In this document: one piece after another, positions 46,101 through 58,954 of the stretch
Layout: every line of letters starts with the position of its first letter
Numbering within the stretch: position 1 is the stretch's first letter
Program-made: the position numbers and the translations under genes
Notes under the pieces: model-generated
What the model saw: the letters and a program-made list of their open reading frames with translations, nothing else
What the model was told of the DNA's origin: nothing
The model's database searches: none
Assembly: GCA_965153355.1 (NCBI GenBank)
Contig: OZ231127.1
Location: 18,662,001 to 18,726,000 of the forward strand
Direction of reading: 5' to 3'
Length of the DNA: 64,000 bases
From: Flaccisagitta enflata
Taxonomy: Eukaryota > Chaetognatha > Sagittoidea > Aphragmophora

Positions 46101-46349
46101 TTTGATACGACAAAGCCCCGCCTTTTCAGCCTTTTTGGGTAGCGGCTGATATTCTGAAGGTCACGGGGGCGAGTTTCCATATGCCCGTCCGCACGTACCT
46201 ACATACGTCCCCCCCCCCTCACCCCGAGGCTGCTTGGGCCCCCTCCAGGCCTAAATCAGCTCTCTCAGGCCCAGAATCAACCCTCTTAGACCCAAAATCA
46301 GCTCCGTCAGGGCCAAACTCAGCCCTCTCACATCTGAAATCAGCCCAAG

Positions 46350-46946
46350 ACAATTAGGTTGCCCAAGGGCAATATGCGGTCAGCAATACACGTCGCCCTG
46401 CTTTGCATGGTAGTGAATGGGGCTAAGAGGAAGCTGGGCAGCGGCCTCAAAGGGGACGAAGTCCTGTAGAGCACGTGGAGATTTTTGTTTGTTTGTCTGT
46501 TTGTCGTCCATCCATCCGTCTGTCCCCCCAGGCCCTCTCAGGCCTGAAATTTGCCCTCTCAGGCCTGAAATCTACCCTCTCAGGCCTGAAATCTACCCTC
46601 ACAGGCCTTGAATCTGAGAGGGCAGATTTCAAGTCTGAGAGAGCAGATTTGAGATCTGAGAGGGCAGATTCAAGACCTGAAAGGGCAGATTAGAGGCCTG
46701 AGAGGGCAGATTTTGGGCTTGAGAAGGCAGATTTTGGGCCTGTGATGGCAGATTTCAGGCCTCAGATGGCAGATTTTAGGCCTGAGAGGGCATGTTTCAG
46801 GCCTGAGAGGTCAGATTTAAGGCCTGAGAGGGCCAGGGGGGGGAGGATGAACAAACGAACAAATGAACAAACGAATGGACGAACAAACGAAAGTCCCCCA
46901 GTGTTCTACAGGACTTCGTCCCCTTCGGGGCCGCTGCCCAAAAACT
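46350..46946. mobile_element. F2 element with converging 21-bp arrays
   Basis: Start GGTTGCCCAAGGGCAATATG, CGCCCTGCTTTGCATGG, GGGCAGCGGCCTCAAAGGGG, then 21-bp units forward (46530-46610) and reverse (46615-46830). A (GAACAAAC)n-like block and the end GTTCTACAGGACTTCGTCCC, GGGGCCGCTGCCCAAAAA follow. Confidence 0.83.
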
Positions 46947-47200
46947 AGCCCACTTAGTTCAAACATTTGTCCTCTCTAGCCCAAAACCAGCCCTCTTAGA
47001 TCCTTTTCGTACCAAATAAGCCCGCTCAGACCCAAGTTCAGCTCATTCAGGCTCAAAAGCAGCCCTCGCAGGTCCTAAATTAGCTCTCTCAGGGCCTTAA
47101 ACAGCCCTCTCAGGCCAAAACGTAGTCCCCTTAGGTCCAAAATCAGCCCTCTAAGGCCTGTTTAAGACCTCAAATGGTTCATGGTAGGAATACATTCAAA
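46947..47200. repeat. Degenerate 21-bp GGCC-type units
   Basis: CTCAGGCTCAAAAGCAGCCCT-like units to about 47160, then ATTCAAAT-type short repeats. Confidence 0.7.
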
Positions 47201-47254
47201 TTCAAATATATATTCAAATATACATTCAAATATATTCAATTATTCATTAATCAG

Positions 47255-47525
47255 TGGATCTGTTCAGCGAGTCTCGTTAAACGTGGCCAACGCCCCTTCG
47301 CCGGCTTCCTATTACGCGTCCCTTCGTCGCGTGTCTTCGTTGTGTGAACTTCCGGCGCTCAACGGAAAGGAAGCCGCAAGTAAATTCGTCAAGATTCCGG
47401 CGTCGTATTTTGGATGCGGCTTCACGAAGACGTCGACGGCAAGCTTGGAGGCGTCAAACGAGGAGGAGGAAGTCGTGAGGAAGATGTCAAAGATGAACTT
47501 GCCGACGAGGTTTTACGTCAAATGA
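47255..47525 (+). CDS. Penultimate exon candidate of a host gene split by a transposon
   Basis: After an acceptor ATTAATCAG the frame reads GSVQRVSLNVANAPSPASYY, then ASLRRVSSLCELPALNGKEA, continues through KIPASYFGCGFTKTST, and ends NLPTRFYVK with a TGA. GC content and codon bias are far above the flanking DNA. Either the TGA is the real end, or a donor at AG|GTTTTA (about 47506) splices to 53860: the phases match exactly (AG plus G gives Arg). RRVSS and similar motifs are potential phosphorylation sites. No family recognised. Confidence 0.55.
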
Positions 47526-47532
47526 TTTAAGA

Positions 47533-47554
47533 GTTGTTGTTGTTATTGTTGCTT

Positions 47555-47632
<78 letters not shown>

Positions 47633-47694
47633 TTTTTTTTTTGTTGTTTTTTTTTTTTGGTTGTTGTTGATGTTGTTGTTTTTTTTGTTATTAC
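47533..47694. repeat. (GTT)n tract
   Basis: Long GTT repeat passing into poly-T/GTT mixtures. It ends at TTATTACGGTG, the left insertion flank of the 5.9-kb element. Confidence 0.95.
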
Positions 47695-48501
47695 GGTGCA
47701 CTACTCTGTATTTGCACCTTGTACTTTAAACTAGGAGTACTGCCACTTTTATGACGGTTTCTGGTGGTCCAACCCATGTGTAATCCATGGCAAATGAGTG
47801 CAAAAAATTTCCCAGAGCGCTTTTTGAAATATTCACATTTTTTACTTTCATGAAGTACAGGTCATTGAATTTTCCCATTTTTTGGACAATCAACCTTGTT
47901 TTGCTTATAACTTTTAAACGAATCAAGCTAGAAATGCCAGATTGGTCCCATTTTAAAGATCTCTTCAAGATCTTTCCAACCGTCACCAATTTTTTGTAAA
48001 TCCGTTCAAAAACAACTGAGATATAACTTGTCAAACATAAGCAATTTTATGGGGATTGTGGACAATTTTCCAGGTTGTGGAATTTTTCTCATTTTTGGAA
48101 CAATTTACTTGTTTTGCTTGTAACTTTTGAACGAATTAAGCTAGAATTGCCAGATTGGTCCCAATTTAAAGAATTTTTGAAGCTCTTTCAAACTGTCACA
48201 AACTTTTTGTGAATCCGTTAAGAAATGGCTGCGTTTTGACTTGTCAAACATGAGCAATATTATGATGATTTGGAGCAATTTTCCCACCATCTTTTTCAGT
48301 CTTTTTTTGACTTTATATACCTCCTTCGCTCCTTACATCTGTTTAAAAGTCATTATGTGTATGTCAGTTCATCTATTGTAGTCTGTCAGTCAGTCTGTTG
48401 GCCTTTGGAAAGGGCTGATTTGATAATAGAGAGGGTTGATTAGAGGCTTGACAGTGCTGATTTGAAGCTTGGAAGGGCAGAATTGTCAATTGAGGTATAA
48501 T

Positions 48502-49480
48502 AGTCGCAAAAGCGTTAGATGATCAGCGGTACCCGTGCCCTGCCCAAGTAAGTTGTGATTAAGGCTGAGGGAGGGAGCAGGGCAGCGGCCTCAAAGGGGT
48601 CGATGACCTATGCTTTCACACATATGAGGAATTATCTCCTCCTTTTGGGCAGCGGCCCCGAAGGGATCGATGACCTATACTTTCACACGGGAATATTCTC
48701 CCTCTCCTTCTCCTCCTCCTTCTCCTCCTTCTCTGTACCCCCCCCCCCCACCTGCAGGCCCATATCTCAGCCTTGAAGCCCATATCACAACCTTGAGGCC
48801 CAAATCCCAGTCTTGAGGTCCAACTCCCAACCTCTAGGCCCTAATCCCGTCTTATAGCCAAAATCCTATCTTTGAGGCCCTAATTCCAGCCTCAAGGGAT
48901 TTGGGCCTCAAGACTGGGATTCCCTTGTGTGAAAGCATAGGTCATCGACCCCTTCGGGGCCGCTGCCCTGCTCCCCCTTCAACTTCAACCACAACCTACT
49001 TAGGCAGGGCACGGGTACCGCTGACCATCTAACGCTTTTGCGACTATTAGCAATTGGGATTGGGGCCTTAGGGCTGGCATTTTGGGTGGGAATTTGGGCC
49101 TTGAGACTGGTATTTTGGCCTTGTGGCTAGGATTTAGGTCTTCAGGCTGGGATTAGGGCCTTCAGGCTGGGATTTGGGCCCTGCATATAGGATTTGGATC
49201 TTGAGGTTAGGTTTTGGGCCTTGAGGCTTCGATATGGGCCTCAAACTGGGATTTAGGCCTTGAGGCTGGGATTTTGGCCTCAAGGATGAGATTTTGGCCT
49301 CAAGAATGGGATTTGGGCTTCAAGGATAAGATTTGGACCTTGAGGCTGGGAATTGAGCCTCAAAGTAGGATTTGGGTTGGGGGGGGGGGACAGAGAAGGA
49401 GAAGAAGGAGAAGGAGAAAATTCCCCATAAGTATGAAAGCATAGGTCATTGACCCCTTCGGGGCCGCTGCCCAAAAGGGC
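48502..49480. mobile_element. F3 element nested in the left arm of element E
   Basis: AATAGTCGCAAAAGCGTTAG start; two heads (48589 and 48647: GGGCAGCGGCCCCGAAGG), converging 20-bp arrays, an internal reverse head ending GCTTTTGCGACTATTAG (about 49050), and a GGGGCCGCTGCCCAAAA end. It is absent at the equivalent point of the right arm (about 52760) but present in the sister copy (62836-63998). Confidence 0.8.
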
Positions 49481-50149
49481 TGAATTGAGGTATGATAAGG
49501 CTGAATCGAGGTTTGAGAAGGCTGAATTGAGGAGTAAGAAGGCTGACCAGAGGAGGGGGATGAACAAATGGAAGGAACCAGGCGCTTAAGGGCAATGTGG
49601 TCAATGATACTTTATAGGTAGCGGTCCCTAAGGGGACAAACTCCTGTAAAACACAGTGGACTTTCGTTGGTCCATACGTCCTTCCATCCATTTGTCTGTA
49701 TTTTGGTCACCCCCATCAAGCCTCCTGGGCCTGGAATAAGCCCTCCAAGGCCTGAAGTCTGCCCTCACATCAACCTCCAGAACTCAGATCTTCTATCTCA
49801 GGCCTCTAATTTGTTCCTGGCCTAAGATCAGCCCTCTCAGGCTTTCAATTTGCCCTGGCAGATTTACAATCACTTATCAATCATCTCAGGTATCAAAGCA
49901 GCCATCTCAAGCCTCAGAATGAAGATAATGACAAATGGACTGACAGAGGGATGCATGAAAGTTCCCCTGTGTTCTACTGGACTTTATCCCCTTGGGGGCA
50001 GCTGCCCTGCTTCATCTCACTCCAACTCACAATCATGTAAAGCAGAGCAATGGGTATTGCTGACCACATTTTTCTCTTGAGTGAGATGGAGGTGACCATA
50101 TGACGCTTGAGCGACCTGTTGGGTAGTGTCAAACATGGGACCTTTGTTT

Positions 50150-51235
50150 TTGGGCAGCGGCCCCGAAGGGGACGAAGTCCTGTAGAACACAGGGGACTTT
50201 CGTTTGTTCAGTTCGTTCAGTTTGTTCAGTTCGTTCAGTTCGTTCAGTTCGTTCGTTCATTCGTTCGTTCGTTCGTTTGTTTGTTTGTTTGTTTGTTTGT
50301 TTGTTTGTTTGTTTGTTCGTTCGTTCGTTCGTTCGTTCGTCCCCCCCCCCCGTGGGCCCCTTAAGACCTGAAATATGCTCTCTCAGGGCTGAAATCTACC
50401 CTCTCAGGCCTGAAATCGGGCCCTTAAGGCCTTGAATCTACCTTCTCAGGCCTTGAATCTGCCCTCTCAGGCCTTGAATCTGCCCTCTCAGGCCTTGAAT
50501 CTGCTCTTACAGGCCTTGAATCTGCCCTCTCAGACCCAGAATCTACCCTCTCAGGCCTAAAATCTGCCCTCTCAGACCCATAATTTGCCCTCTTAGGCAT
50601 AGTATCTTCCCTCACAGGCTTCAAATCTGCCAACTCAGGCCTAAAATTTGTCCTCACAGGTTTCAAATTTGCCCTCTTAGGCCTAAAATCTGCCCTCTCA
50701 GGCCTTGAATCTGCTCTTACAGGCCTTGAATCTGCCCTCTCAGACCCAAAATCTGCCCTCTCAGGCCTAAAATCTGCCCTCTCAGACCCTCTCAGGCCTG
50801 AAATCTGTCCCCTAAGGTCTTGAATCTGCCTTCTCAGGCAATGGATCTAATCTACCCTCTCGGGCCTAAAATCTGCCCTCTCACATCTGAAATCTGCCAT
50901 CTCAGGCCCTCTCAGGCCTTAAATCTGAGAGGGCACATTTTAGGCCTGAGAGGGTAGATTTTAGGCCTGAGAGGGCAGATTTCAGGCCTGAGAGGGCCGG
51001 GGGGGACAGATGGATGGATGGACAGACGGACAGACAGACAGACAGATGGATGGACAGATGAATGGACGGAAAGACGTATGGATGGACGGATGAACAAACG
51101 AACAAAAGTCCCCTGTGTTCTACAGGACTTCGTCCCCTTTGGGGCCGCTGCCCTGCTTCCCTTCACTCCAATTCACAATCGTGCAAAGCAGGGCAACGGG
51201 TATCGCTGACCACATATTGCCCTTGGGCGACCTGT
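50150..51235. repeat. Centre of element E: F2 ends, (GTTC/GTTT)n and 21-bp arrays
   Basis: GGGCAGCGGCCCCGAAGGGG at 50155, GTTCA/GTTCG/GTTTG microsatellite 50198-50340, then 21-bp CTCAGGCCTGAAATCTGCCCT units to about 50930. Inverted units follow to 51000, then (GACA/GATG)n and an inverted F2 end near 51140. Confidence 0.85.
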
Positions 51236-53596
51236 TGGGCAGTGGTCTGGAAGGCCGAAGGAGACAAAGTCCTGTGGAACATAGGGGGACTTTTGTTCAT
51301 CCCTTTGTCTGTGCATTGGTCCTCCCACCAATTGGGCCTGTAAGGCCTTGAATCAGGCCTCCCAGGCCTCAAATTCATCATTTCAGACAAAATTTACCCT
51401 CTTAGACCTAAAATACGCCTCTTAGGCTTCAAATTAGCCCTCTCAAACCTCAAATCAGCTTTCTCAGGTCTCAAATCAGTCCTCTTAGGCATCAATCAAC
51501 TCTATCAGCCCTCAAATTATCCCTTTCAGACCTCAACTTAGCCCTCTCAAGCTTCAACTCCGCCCTAACATGCCTCAGATCAGCCCTCTCTGGCCTCAAA
51601 ACAGCACTCTGGCCTTGAATCAACAATCTGTGTCCTCAAATCAGCACAGTTGGGCTTCCAATCAGCCCTCAAATCAGTCTTCTCAGGCACCAACTCAGGC
51701 CTCTGAGCCTCTCAGGTACAAAATCAGCCCTCTCAGGCTTCAAATCAGCCCCCTCAGGCTAAAATTTAGTCCCCTCAGGCTTCAAACCAGCCTTCTCAAG
51801 CATCAAATCTGCCAGCTCAGCTTGCAATCAGCCCTCTCAGCCTTCAAATTGGCCAAGTTGACTTTCTCAGACCTAAAATTATCCTTAAAGAGACTTGCAG
51901 GCCATCAAACAACCCTGATCAGCAAAAGTCCCTCTGTGTCCCAATTTACGCCTCTGCCCTGCTCCCTCTCACTCAAGAGTAATATGTGGTCAGCGATACC
52001 CATTGCTCGGCTTTACATGATTGTGAGTTGGAGTGAGAGGAAGCAGGGAAGCTGCCCCTAAGGGGATTAAGTCCAGTAGAACACAAGGAAACTTCCATGC
52101 ATCCATCTGTCAGTCCATTTGTCATTATCTTCACTCTGAGGCTTGAGATGGGTGCTTTGAGACCTGAGATGAATAATTAATGATTGTAAGTCTGCCAGGG
52201 CAAATTGAAAGCCTGAGAGGGCTGATCTTAGGCCAGGAACAGATTTGAGGCCTGAGATAGCAGATCTGAGTCCTGGAGGTTGATGTGAGGCCTGAGAAAT
52301 CAGATTTGAGGCCTGAGAGGGCAGATTTCAGGCCTAAGAGGGCAAATTTGAAACCTGTGAGGACAAATTTTAGGCCTGAGTTGGCAGATTTGAAGCCTGT
52401 GAGGGAACATACTATGCCTAAGAGGGCAAATTATGGGTCTGAGAGGGCAGATTTCAGGCTTGATAGGGCAGAATTCAGGCCTTGGAGGGCTTATTCCAGG
52501 CTCAGAAGGCTAGATTCTTGATGGGGGTGACCAAAATACAGACAAATGGATAGAAGGACGGATGGACCAACGCAAGTCCACTGTGTTCTACAGGAGTTTG
52601 TCCCCTTAGGGACCGCTGCCTATAAAGTATCACTGACCACATTGTTCTTAAGCGCCTGGTTCCTTCTATTTGTTCATCCCCCCTCCTCTGGTCAGCCTTC
52701 TTACTCCTCAATTCAGCCTTCTCAAACCTCCATTCAGCCTTATCATACCTCAATTCAGCCCTTTCATACCTCAATTCTGCCCTCCCAAGCTTCAAATCAG
52801 CACTGTCAAGCCTCTAATCAACCCTCTCTATTATCAAATCAGCCCTTTCCAAAGACTTATAGACTAACTGACAGACCAATAGATGAACTGGCCTCCTTTT
52901 GTAAGGGCAATGTTGTTTCAACTTTCATACATATAATGACTTTTAAACTGATGTAAGGAGCAAAGAAGGCATCTAAAGTCAAAATAAGACTGTGAAAAAG
53001 GTGGTGGGAAAAATTGCTTCAAATCACCATGATATTGCTCATGTTTGACAAGTCAAAACTCAGCCATTTCTTAACGAATTAACAAAAAATTTGTGACAGT
53101 TTGAAAGAGCTTCGAAAATTCTTTAAAATGGGACCTATCTGGCAATTCTAGCTTGATTCGATCAAAAGTTACAAGCAAAACAAGTAAATTGTTCCAAAAA
53201 TGAGAAAAATTCCACAACCTGGAAACTTGTCCACAATCCCCATGAAATTGCTTATGTTTGACAAGTTATATCTCAGCTGTTTTTGAACGAATTTACAAAA
53301 AATCGGTGACGGTTGGAAAGATCTTGAAGAGATCTTTAAAATGAGACCAATCTGGCATTTCTAGCTCGATTCGTTTAAAAGTTATAAGCAAAACAAGGTT
53401 GATTGTCCAAAAAATGAGAAATTCAATGACCTGTACTTCATGAAATTAAAAAATGTGAATATTTCAAAAAGCGCTCTGGGAAATTTTTTGCACTCATTTG
53501 CCATGGATTACACATGGGTTGGACCAACAGAAACCGTCATAAAAGTGGCAGTACTCCTAGTTTAAAGTACAAGGGGCAAATACAGAGTAGTGGGTG

Positions 53597-53615
53597 GCTC
53601 TTATTGTTGTCGTGC

Positions 53616-53698
<83 letters not shown>

Positions 53699-53757
53699 TT
53701 GTTGTTGTTTTTTTGTTGTTGTTTTTGTTGTTGTTACGGTGGCTCTTATTGTTGTCG

Positions 53758-53790
<33 letters not shown>

Positions 53791-53859
53791 GGTTGTTGTT
53801 GCTGTTGTTATTGTTGTTGTTGCTGTTGTTATTTATAAAGAGTGCCTGAATGCTTCTAG
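53597..53859. repeat. (GTT)n intronic tract right of element E
   Basis: Two related blocks, each starting GGTGGCTCTTATTGTTGTCG (53593 and 53736), filled with GTT/GTTT. It corresponds to the continuation of the GTT tract at 47533-47694 across the insertion. Confidence 0.9.
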
Positions 53860-54043
53860 GTCATCATCATGTTATGACGTCCGCAACCAATTTTCGTTAT
53901 CGACCATCAATTTGCCTCTCTTCCGCAAAATGACGGATGAAGATTACCGGCAACAGCTCGTCGACTTCTTCATGCGCAGAATGCTGTCAATCGACACGGA
54001 CTCGGTCGACTTCAGAGGCTTTACGCGCCACGTGGAAGATTAA
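53860..54043 (+). CDS. Terminal exon candidate of the same host gene
   Basis: Acceptor GCTTCTAG (53852-53859) opens a frame with one partial-codon base, then SSSCYDVRNQFSLSTINLPL, FRKMTDEDYRQQLVDFFMRR and MLSIDTDSVDFRGFTRHVED, stop TAA. Composition and codon use match 47255-47525, and the splice phase matches a donor near 47506. It sits alone in a 778-bp island between two inverted copies of element E. The TDEDYRQQLVDFFMRRML segment looks amphipathic. No family recognised. Confidence 0.55.
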
Positions 54044-57000
54044 AGATGTTGATTTGAGTTTGGGTGGGAGGAGAAGAAAGCAGACAGAACTCATTTATTT
54101 TGAGTTATGATTTATGAACAAAGATCCATAAAGAACTACTACTTAGGTCATAAAAAACGCAATTTTCTGTCATAGCCTTGATTTTTTGATGATTTAACAC
54201 TTGAAATCTTTGGAATAGGGTATGGATAAAGAAGTTCAGCATCTACTATTAACATCCCCCTGAGCAGGAACAGATGCCTAGGCCTTCCTTGTGTAAGGAT
54301 ATCAATGGTTTTGCTAGAATGTTTACTCAATTGTTTCTCACAAAATGTGGCATTTTGATGATTCACTTGTCACTACTCTGTATTTGCACCTTGTACTTTA
54401 AACTAGGAGTACTGCCACTTTTATGACGGTTTCTGGTGGTCCAACCCATGTGTAATCCATGGCAAATGAGTGCAAAAAATTTCCCAGAGCGCTTTTTGAA
54501 ATATTCACATTTTTTACTTTCATGAAGTACAGGTCATTGAATTTCTCATTTTTTGGACAATCAACCTTGTTTTGCTTATAACTTTTAAACGAATCGAGCT
54601 AGAAATGCCAGATTGGTCTCATTTTAAAGATCTCTTCAAGATCTTTCCAACCGTCACCAATTTTTTGTAAATCCGTTCAAAAACAACTGAGATATAACTT
54701 GTCAAACATAAGCAATTTCATGGGGATTGTGGACAAGTTTCCAGGTTGTGGAATTTTTCTCATTTTTGGAACAATTTACTTGTTTTGCTTGTAACTTTTG
54801 AACGAATCAAGCTAGAATTGCCAGATTGGTCCCATTTTAAAGAATTTTTGAAGCTCTTTCAAACTGTCACAAATTTTTTGTGAATCCGTTAAGAAATTGC
54901 TGAGTTTTGACTTGTCAAATATGAGCAATATCATGGTGATTTGAAGCAATTTTTCCCACCACCTTTTTCACAGTCTTATTTTGACTTTAGATGCCTTCTT
55001 CGCTCCTTACATCAGTTTAAAAGTCATAATATGTATGTCAGTTTATCTATTGGTCTGTCAGTTAGTCTATAAGTCTTTGGAAAGGGCTGATTTGATAATA
55101 GAGAGGGTCGATAAGAGGCTTGACAGTGCTGATTTGAAGCTTGGGAGGGCAGAATTGAGGTATGAAAGGGCTGAATTGAGGTATGATAAGGCTGAATGGA
55201 GGTTTGAGAAGGCTGAATTGAGGACTAAGAAGGCTGACCAGAGGAGGGGGATGAACAAATAGAAGGAACCAGGCACTTAAGAACAATGTGGTCAGTGATA
55301 CTTTATAGGCAGCGGGCCCTAAGGGGACAAACTCCTGTAGAACACAGTGGACTTTCATTGGTCCATCCGACCTTCCATCCATTTGTCTGTATTTTGGTCA
55401 CCCCCATCAAGAATCTAGCCTTCTAGGCCTGGAATAAGCCCTCCAAGGCTTGAATTCTGCCCTCTCAAGCCTGAAATCTGCCCTCTCAGACCCAAAATTT
55501 GCCCTCTTAGGCATAGTATCTTCCCTCACAGGCTTCAGATCTGCCAACTCAGGCCTAAAATCTGTCCTCACAGGTTTCAAATCTGCCCTCTTAGGCCTGA
55601 GATCTGCCCTCTCAGGCCTCAAATCTGATTTCTCAGGCCTCACATCAACCTCCAGAACTCAGATCTGCTATCTCAGGCCTCTGATCTGTTCCTGGCCTAA
55701 GATCAGCCCTCTCAGGCTTACAATCATTAATTATTCCTCTCAGGTCTCAAAGCACCCATCTCAAGCCTCAGAGTGAAGATATTGACGAATGGACTGACAG
55801 ATGGACGTATGGAAGTTCCCTTGTGTTCTACTGAACTTAATCCCCTTCGGGACAGCTTCCCTGCTTCCTCTCACTCCAACTCACAATCATGTAAAGCCGA
55901 GCAATGGGTATCGCTGACCACATATTACTCTTGAGTGAGGGAGCAGGGCAGAGGCGTAAATTGGGACACAGAGGTCCCGGGTATCAATCTCAAATATTCA
56001 TTTTAGACCATTTTTGACCTCACCACTGGATTCCCCACCCTCAAATTGCCCTAAGACCCGCCCAACCACAGAAAAACTCTACAACTTCTCATTTTTCATC
56101 ATTTTTGAAGGATGTTAGTAATAACTAGTAGTCACAGAGGGACTTTTGCTCACCCAAATGAGGTACTCAAGAGAGCTGATCAGGGTTGTTTGATGGCCTG
56201 CAAGCTTCTTTAAGGATAGCTTTAGGTCTGAGAAAGTCAACTTGGCCAATTTGAAGGCTGAGAGGGCTGATTGCAAGCTGAGCTGGCAGATTTGATGCTT
56301 GAGAAGGCTGGTTCGAAGCCTGAGGGTACTGAATTTTAGCCTGAAGGGACTGATTTGAAGCCTGAGAGGGCTGATTTTGTACCTGAGAGGCTCAGAGGCC
56401 TGAGTTGGTGCCTGAGAAGACTAATTTGAGGGCTGAGAGGGCTGATTAGAAGCCCAACTGCGCTGATTTGAGGACACAGATTGTTGATTCAAGGCCAGAG
56501 TGCTGTTTTGAGGCCAGAGAGGGCTGATCTGAGGCATGTTAGGGCAGAGTTGAAGCTTGAGAGGGCTAATTTGAGGTCTGAAAGGGATAATTTGAGGGCT
56601 GATAGAGTTGATTGATGCCTAAGAGGACTGATTTGAGACCTGAGAAAGCTGATTTGAGGTTTGAGAGGGCTAATTTGAAGCCTAAGAGGCATATTTTAGG
56701 TCTAAGAGGGTTAATTTTGTCTGAAATGATGAATTTGAGGCCTGGGAGGCCTGATTCAAGGCCTTACAGGCCCAATTGGTGGGAGGACCAATGCACAAAC
56801 AAAGGGATGAACAAAAGTCCCCCTATGTTCCACAGGACTTTGTCTCCTTTGGCCTTTCAGGCCACTGCCCAACAGGTCGCCCAAGGGCAATATGTGGTCA
56901 GCGATACCCGTTGCCCTGCTTTGCACGATTGTGAATTGAAGGGAAGCAGGGCAGCGGCCCCGAAGGGGACAAAGTCCTGTAGAACACAGGGGACTCTGTT

Positions 57001-58559
57001 CGTTCGTTCGTCCGTCCGTCCGTCCATCTGTCTTTCCGTCCATTCATCTGTCCATCCCTCTGTCTGTCTGTCCATCTGTCCATCCATCCATCTGTCCTCC
57101 TCGGCCATCTCAGGCCTGAAATCTGCCCTCTCAGGCCTAAAATCTACCCTCTCAGGCCTAAAATCTGCCCTCTCAGATTTAGGGCCTGAGAGGGCCTGAG
57201 ATGGCAGATTTCAGACGTGAGAGGGCAGATTTTAAGCCCGAGAGGGTAGATACAATGCCTGAGAAGGCAGATTCAAGACCTTAGGTGACAGATTTCAGGC
57301 CTGACAGCTTGGTATAATTGAAATTGCCGAAATCGACGACTGCCCATTTTTGCGTCGTTAAAATCGCCGACTTTAGTGATTTTATGGCACCCTTATATAT
57401 GTAAAAAGTGAAAACAACATTTTTTTTCGATTTTTCTCAAAATATGTCCTCTTCAATTTTTACCATTTTTTGGTCAAACATGCCCCTGGGGCTGGGGAAC
57501 TCAAACAAGAAAAAAATTGGAATACTCCTCCTCTCTAAATGTAGAAAAACATAGAAAAAATGTTTTGATGCTAAAATCGTTAATTTCAACGACTTCAAAT
57601 CACCTTGTTTTCAGTGGTTATAAAGTTGGCAAAATCAACGACTTTGAAAACACCAAAGTCGCTAATTTCAGCGATATCAATTATCGTCTCATTTGGAACC
57701 TGGTGATGTCCATTGGGACTAATTGGGCAAACGTTGCCATGACACCTGTCAAGGTCACTTGATGCTTTGAGGTACTGATTATTAGGCATGGAAAATTACT
57801 TTGGCCATGAGGTTAAATCCAACAACAGACAGTGTGAGCTTTCAATAGTTTGTCACAGTCATGGGTTACCTTTCAAGTCAGTACAGTTAAGCTTCACTGG
57901 AGCGCATGACAAACGACTGGGCAAAATCATGCCGTAAAGTGAATAACTTTATTGCCAATATAAATACGACTACACAAGGCATCCAGGACCTGACCTGGTG
58001 GAATGTCTTATTTAATGTATTAACTGCATAATCAGCGCAAAAACAAAAAAAAAATTGGCTTGGAAATATAGGGTACATTTCGCGGTTCCCCGGACAGCAA
58101 AATTCAGATTTTGTTCTCAATTTGTCACACTTATTTTTCATTCTTTTCGCTTATTTATCAGATTATAGAGCTTCATTACACTTTTCTTGGCATGATCTCA
58201 AAGTTTGCCCAATTCCCTGTGTGCTCCCACAATTTTACACCTCAAACTTGCTATGAGACAATACCAAAGCGGTGACAGGGTGTGAACAAAATTCGGATTT
58301 TCCGATCGCAGATCCACAAAACGGGCCATAGCGTTTATAGCCTAAAGATGCCCATTTTCATCATTCATTCCCATCATTGTGGCCGCCAACTACATCTAGA
58401 GCCCTAAATTGGACCTGAATAAAAATCATTGGATAGGAGAAGGTGGATGAACCCCAGGTGTGCTGTTGCCCTTGCCCAAACCTTCGGGACCCAACAGTAA
58501 CCCAGAAAAATGGCCTGAAATGGCGCAAGAATGACCATAAAAGACCTAAGTTGGCGTTT

Positions 58560-58700
58560 TTGGGCAGCGATCCTGAAGAAGACGAGGGCCTGTAGAACAC
58601 AGGGAGACATTCGTTTGTTTTCATTGGTTTGTTCGTCCATCCATTTGTTTGTTCATCCCCGCCCCCCCCCCCCCATCTGGCCTCTCAGACCGGAAATCTG
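58560..58700 (+). mobile_element. F2 start fragment inside the 4.2-kb element
   Basis: TTTTTGGGCAGCGATCCTGA, GGGCCTGTAGAACACAGGGA, GTTTGTTC units, a poly-C run and one or two 21-bp units, then truncated. Confidence 0.7.
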
Positions 58701-58802
58701 CCCTCTCAAGTCAATGGTTATTAAGTTGGCAAAATCAACGACTTTGAAACACACCAAATTCCCTAATTTCAGCGACTTGTATATCAATAACCATCCTCTA
58801 GA

Positions 58803-58805
58803 TCG

Positions 58806-58872
<67 letters not shown>
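58803..58872. repeat. (GTT)n microsatellite
   Basis: About 70 bp of perfect GTT. Confidence 0.97.
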
Positions 58873-58954
58873 AGAAGCCTCTAAAAGGAAATGTTGTATA
58901 ACAACATAAATGTGTCAGTCTGTAGACCTGATTGCCCATTTGTTGTTCGAAACA

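Larger units (their letters stand above)
47699..53592. mobile_element. 5.9-kb noncoding element with long terminal inverted repeats (element E, copy 1)
   Basis: Ends CACTACTCTGTATTTGCACC and inverted GGCAAATACAGAGTAGTG, flanked by GGTG (47695-47698, 53593-53596). The left arm (47699-48500, then 49480-50190) is inverted relative to the right arm (51930-53592), about 1.5-1.7 kb of matched sequence. The outer arm is AT-rich with internally repeated AAGCTAGAA-TGCCAGATTGGTC blocks. The inner arm and centre consist of 21-bp GGCC units and F2/F3 modules. No transposase-like frame anywhere. Confidence 0.87.

Noticed and set aside
47726-48034. 102-codon minus-strand frame in the arm of element E
   Set aside because: The same arm in the other copies carries frame differences and stops; it is AT-rich arm sequence without codon bias.
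57887-58141. 84-codon minus-strand frame inside the 4.2-kb element
   Set aside because: Considered as a transposase remnant, but there is no recognisable catalytic motif and its composition matches noncoding AT-rich DNA.
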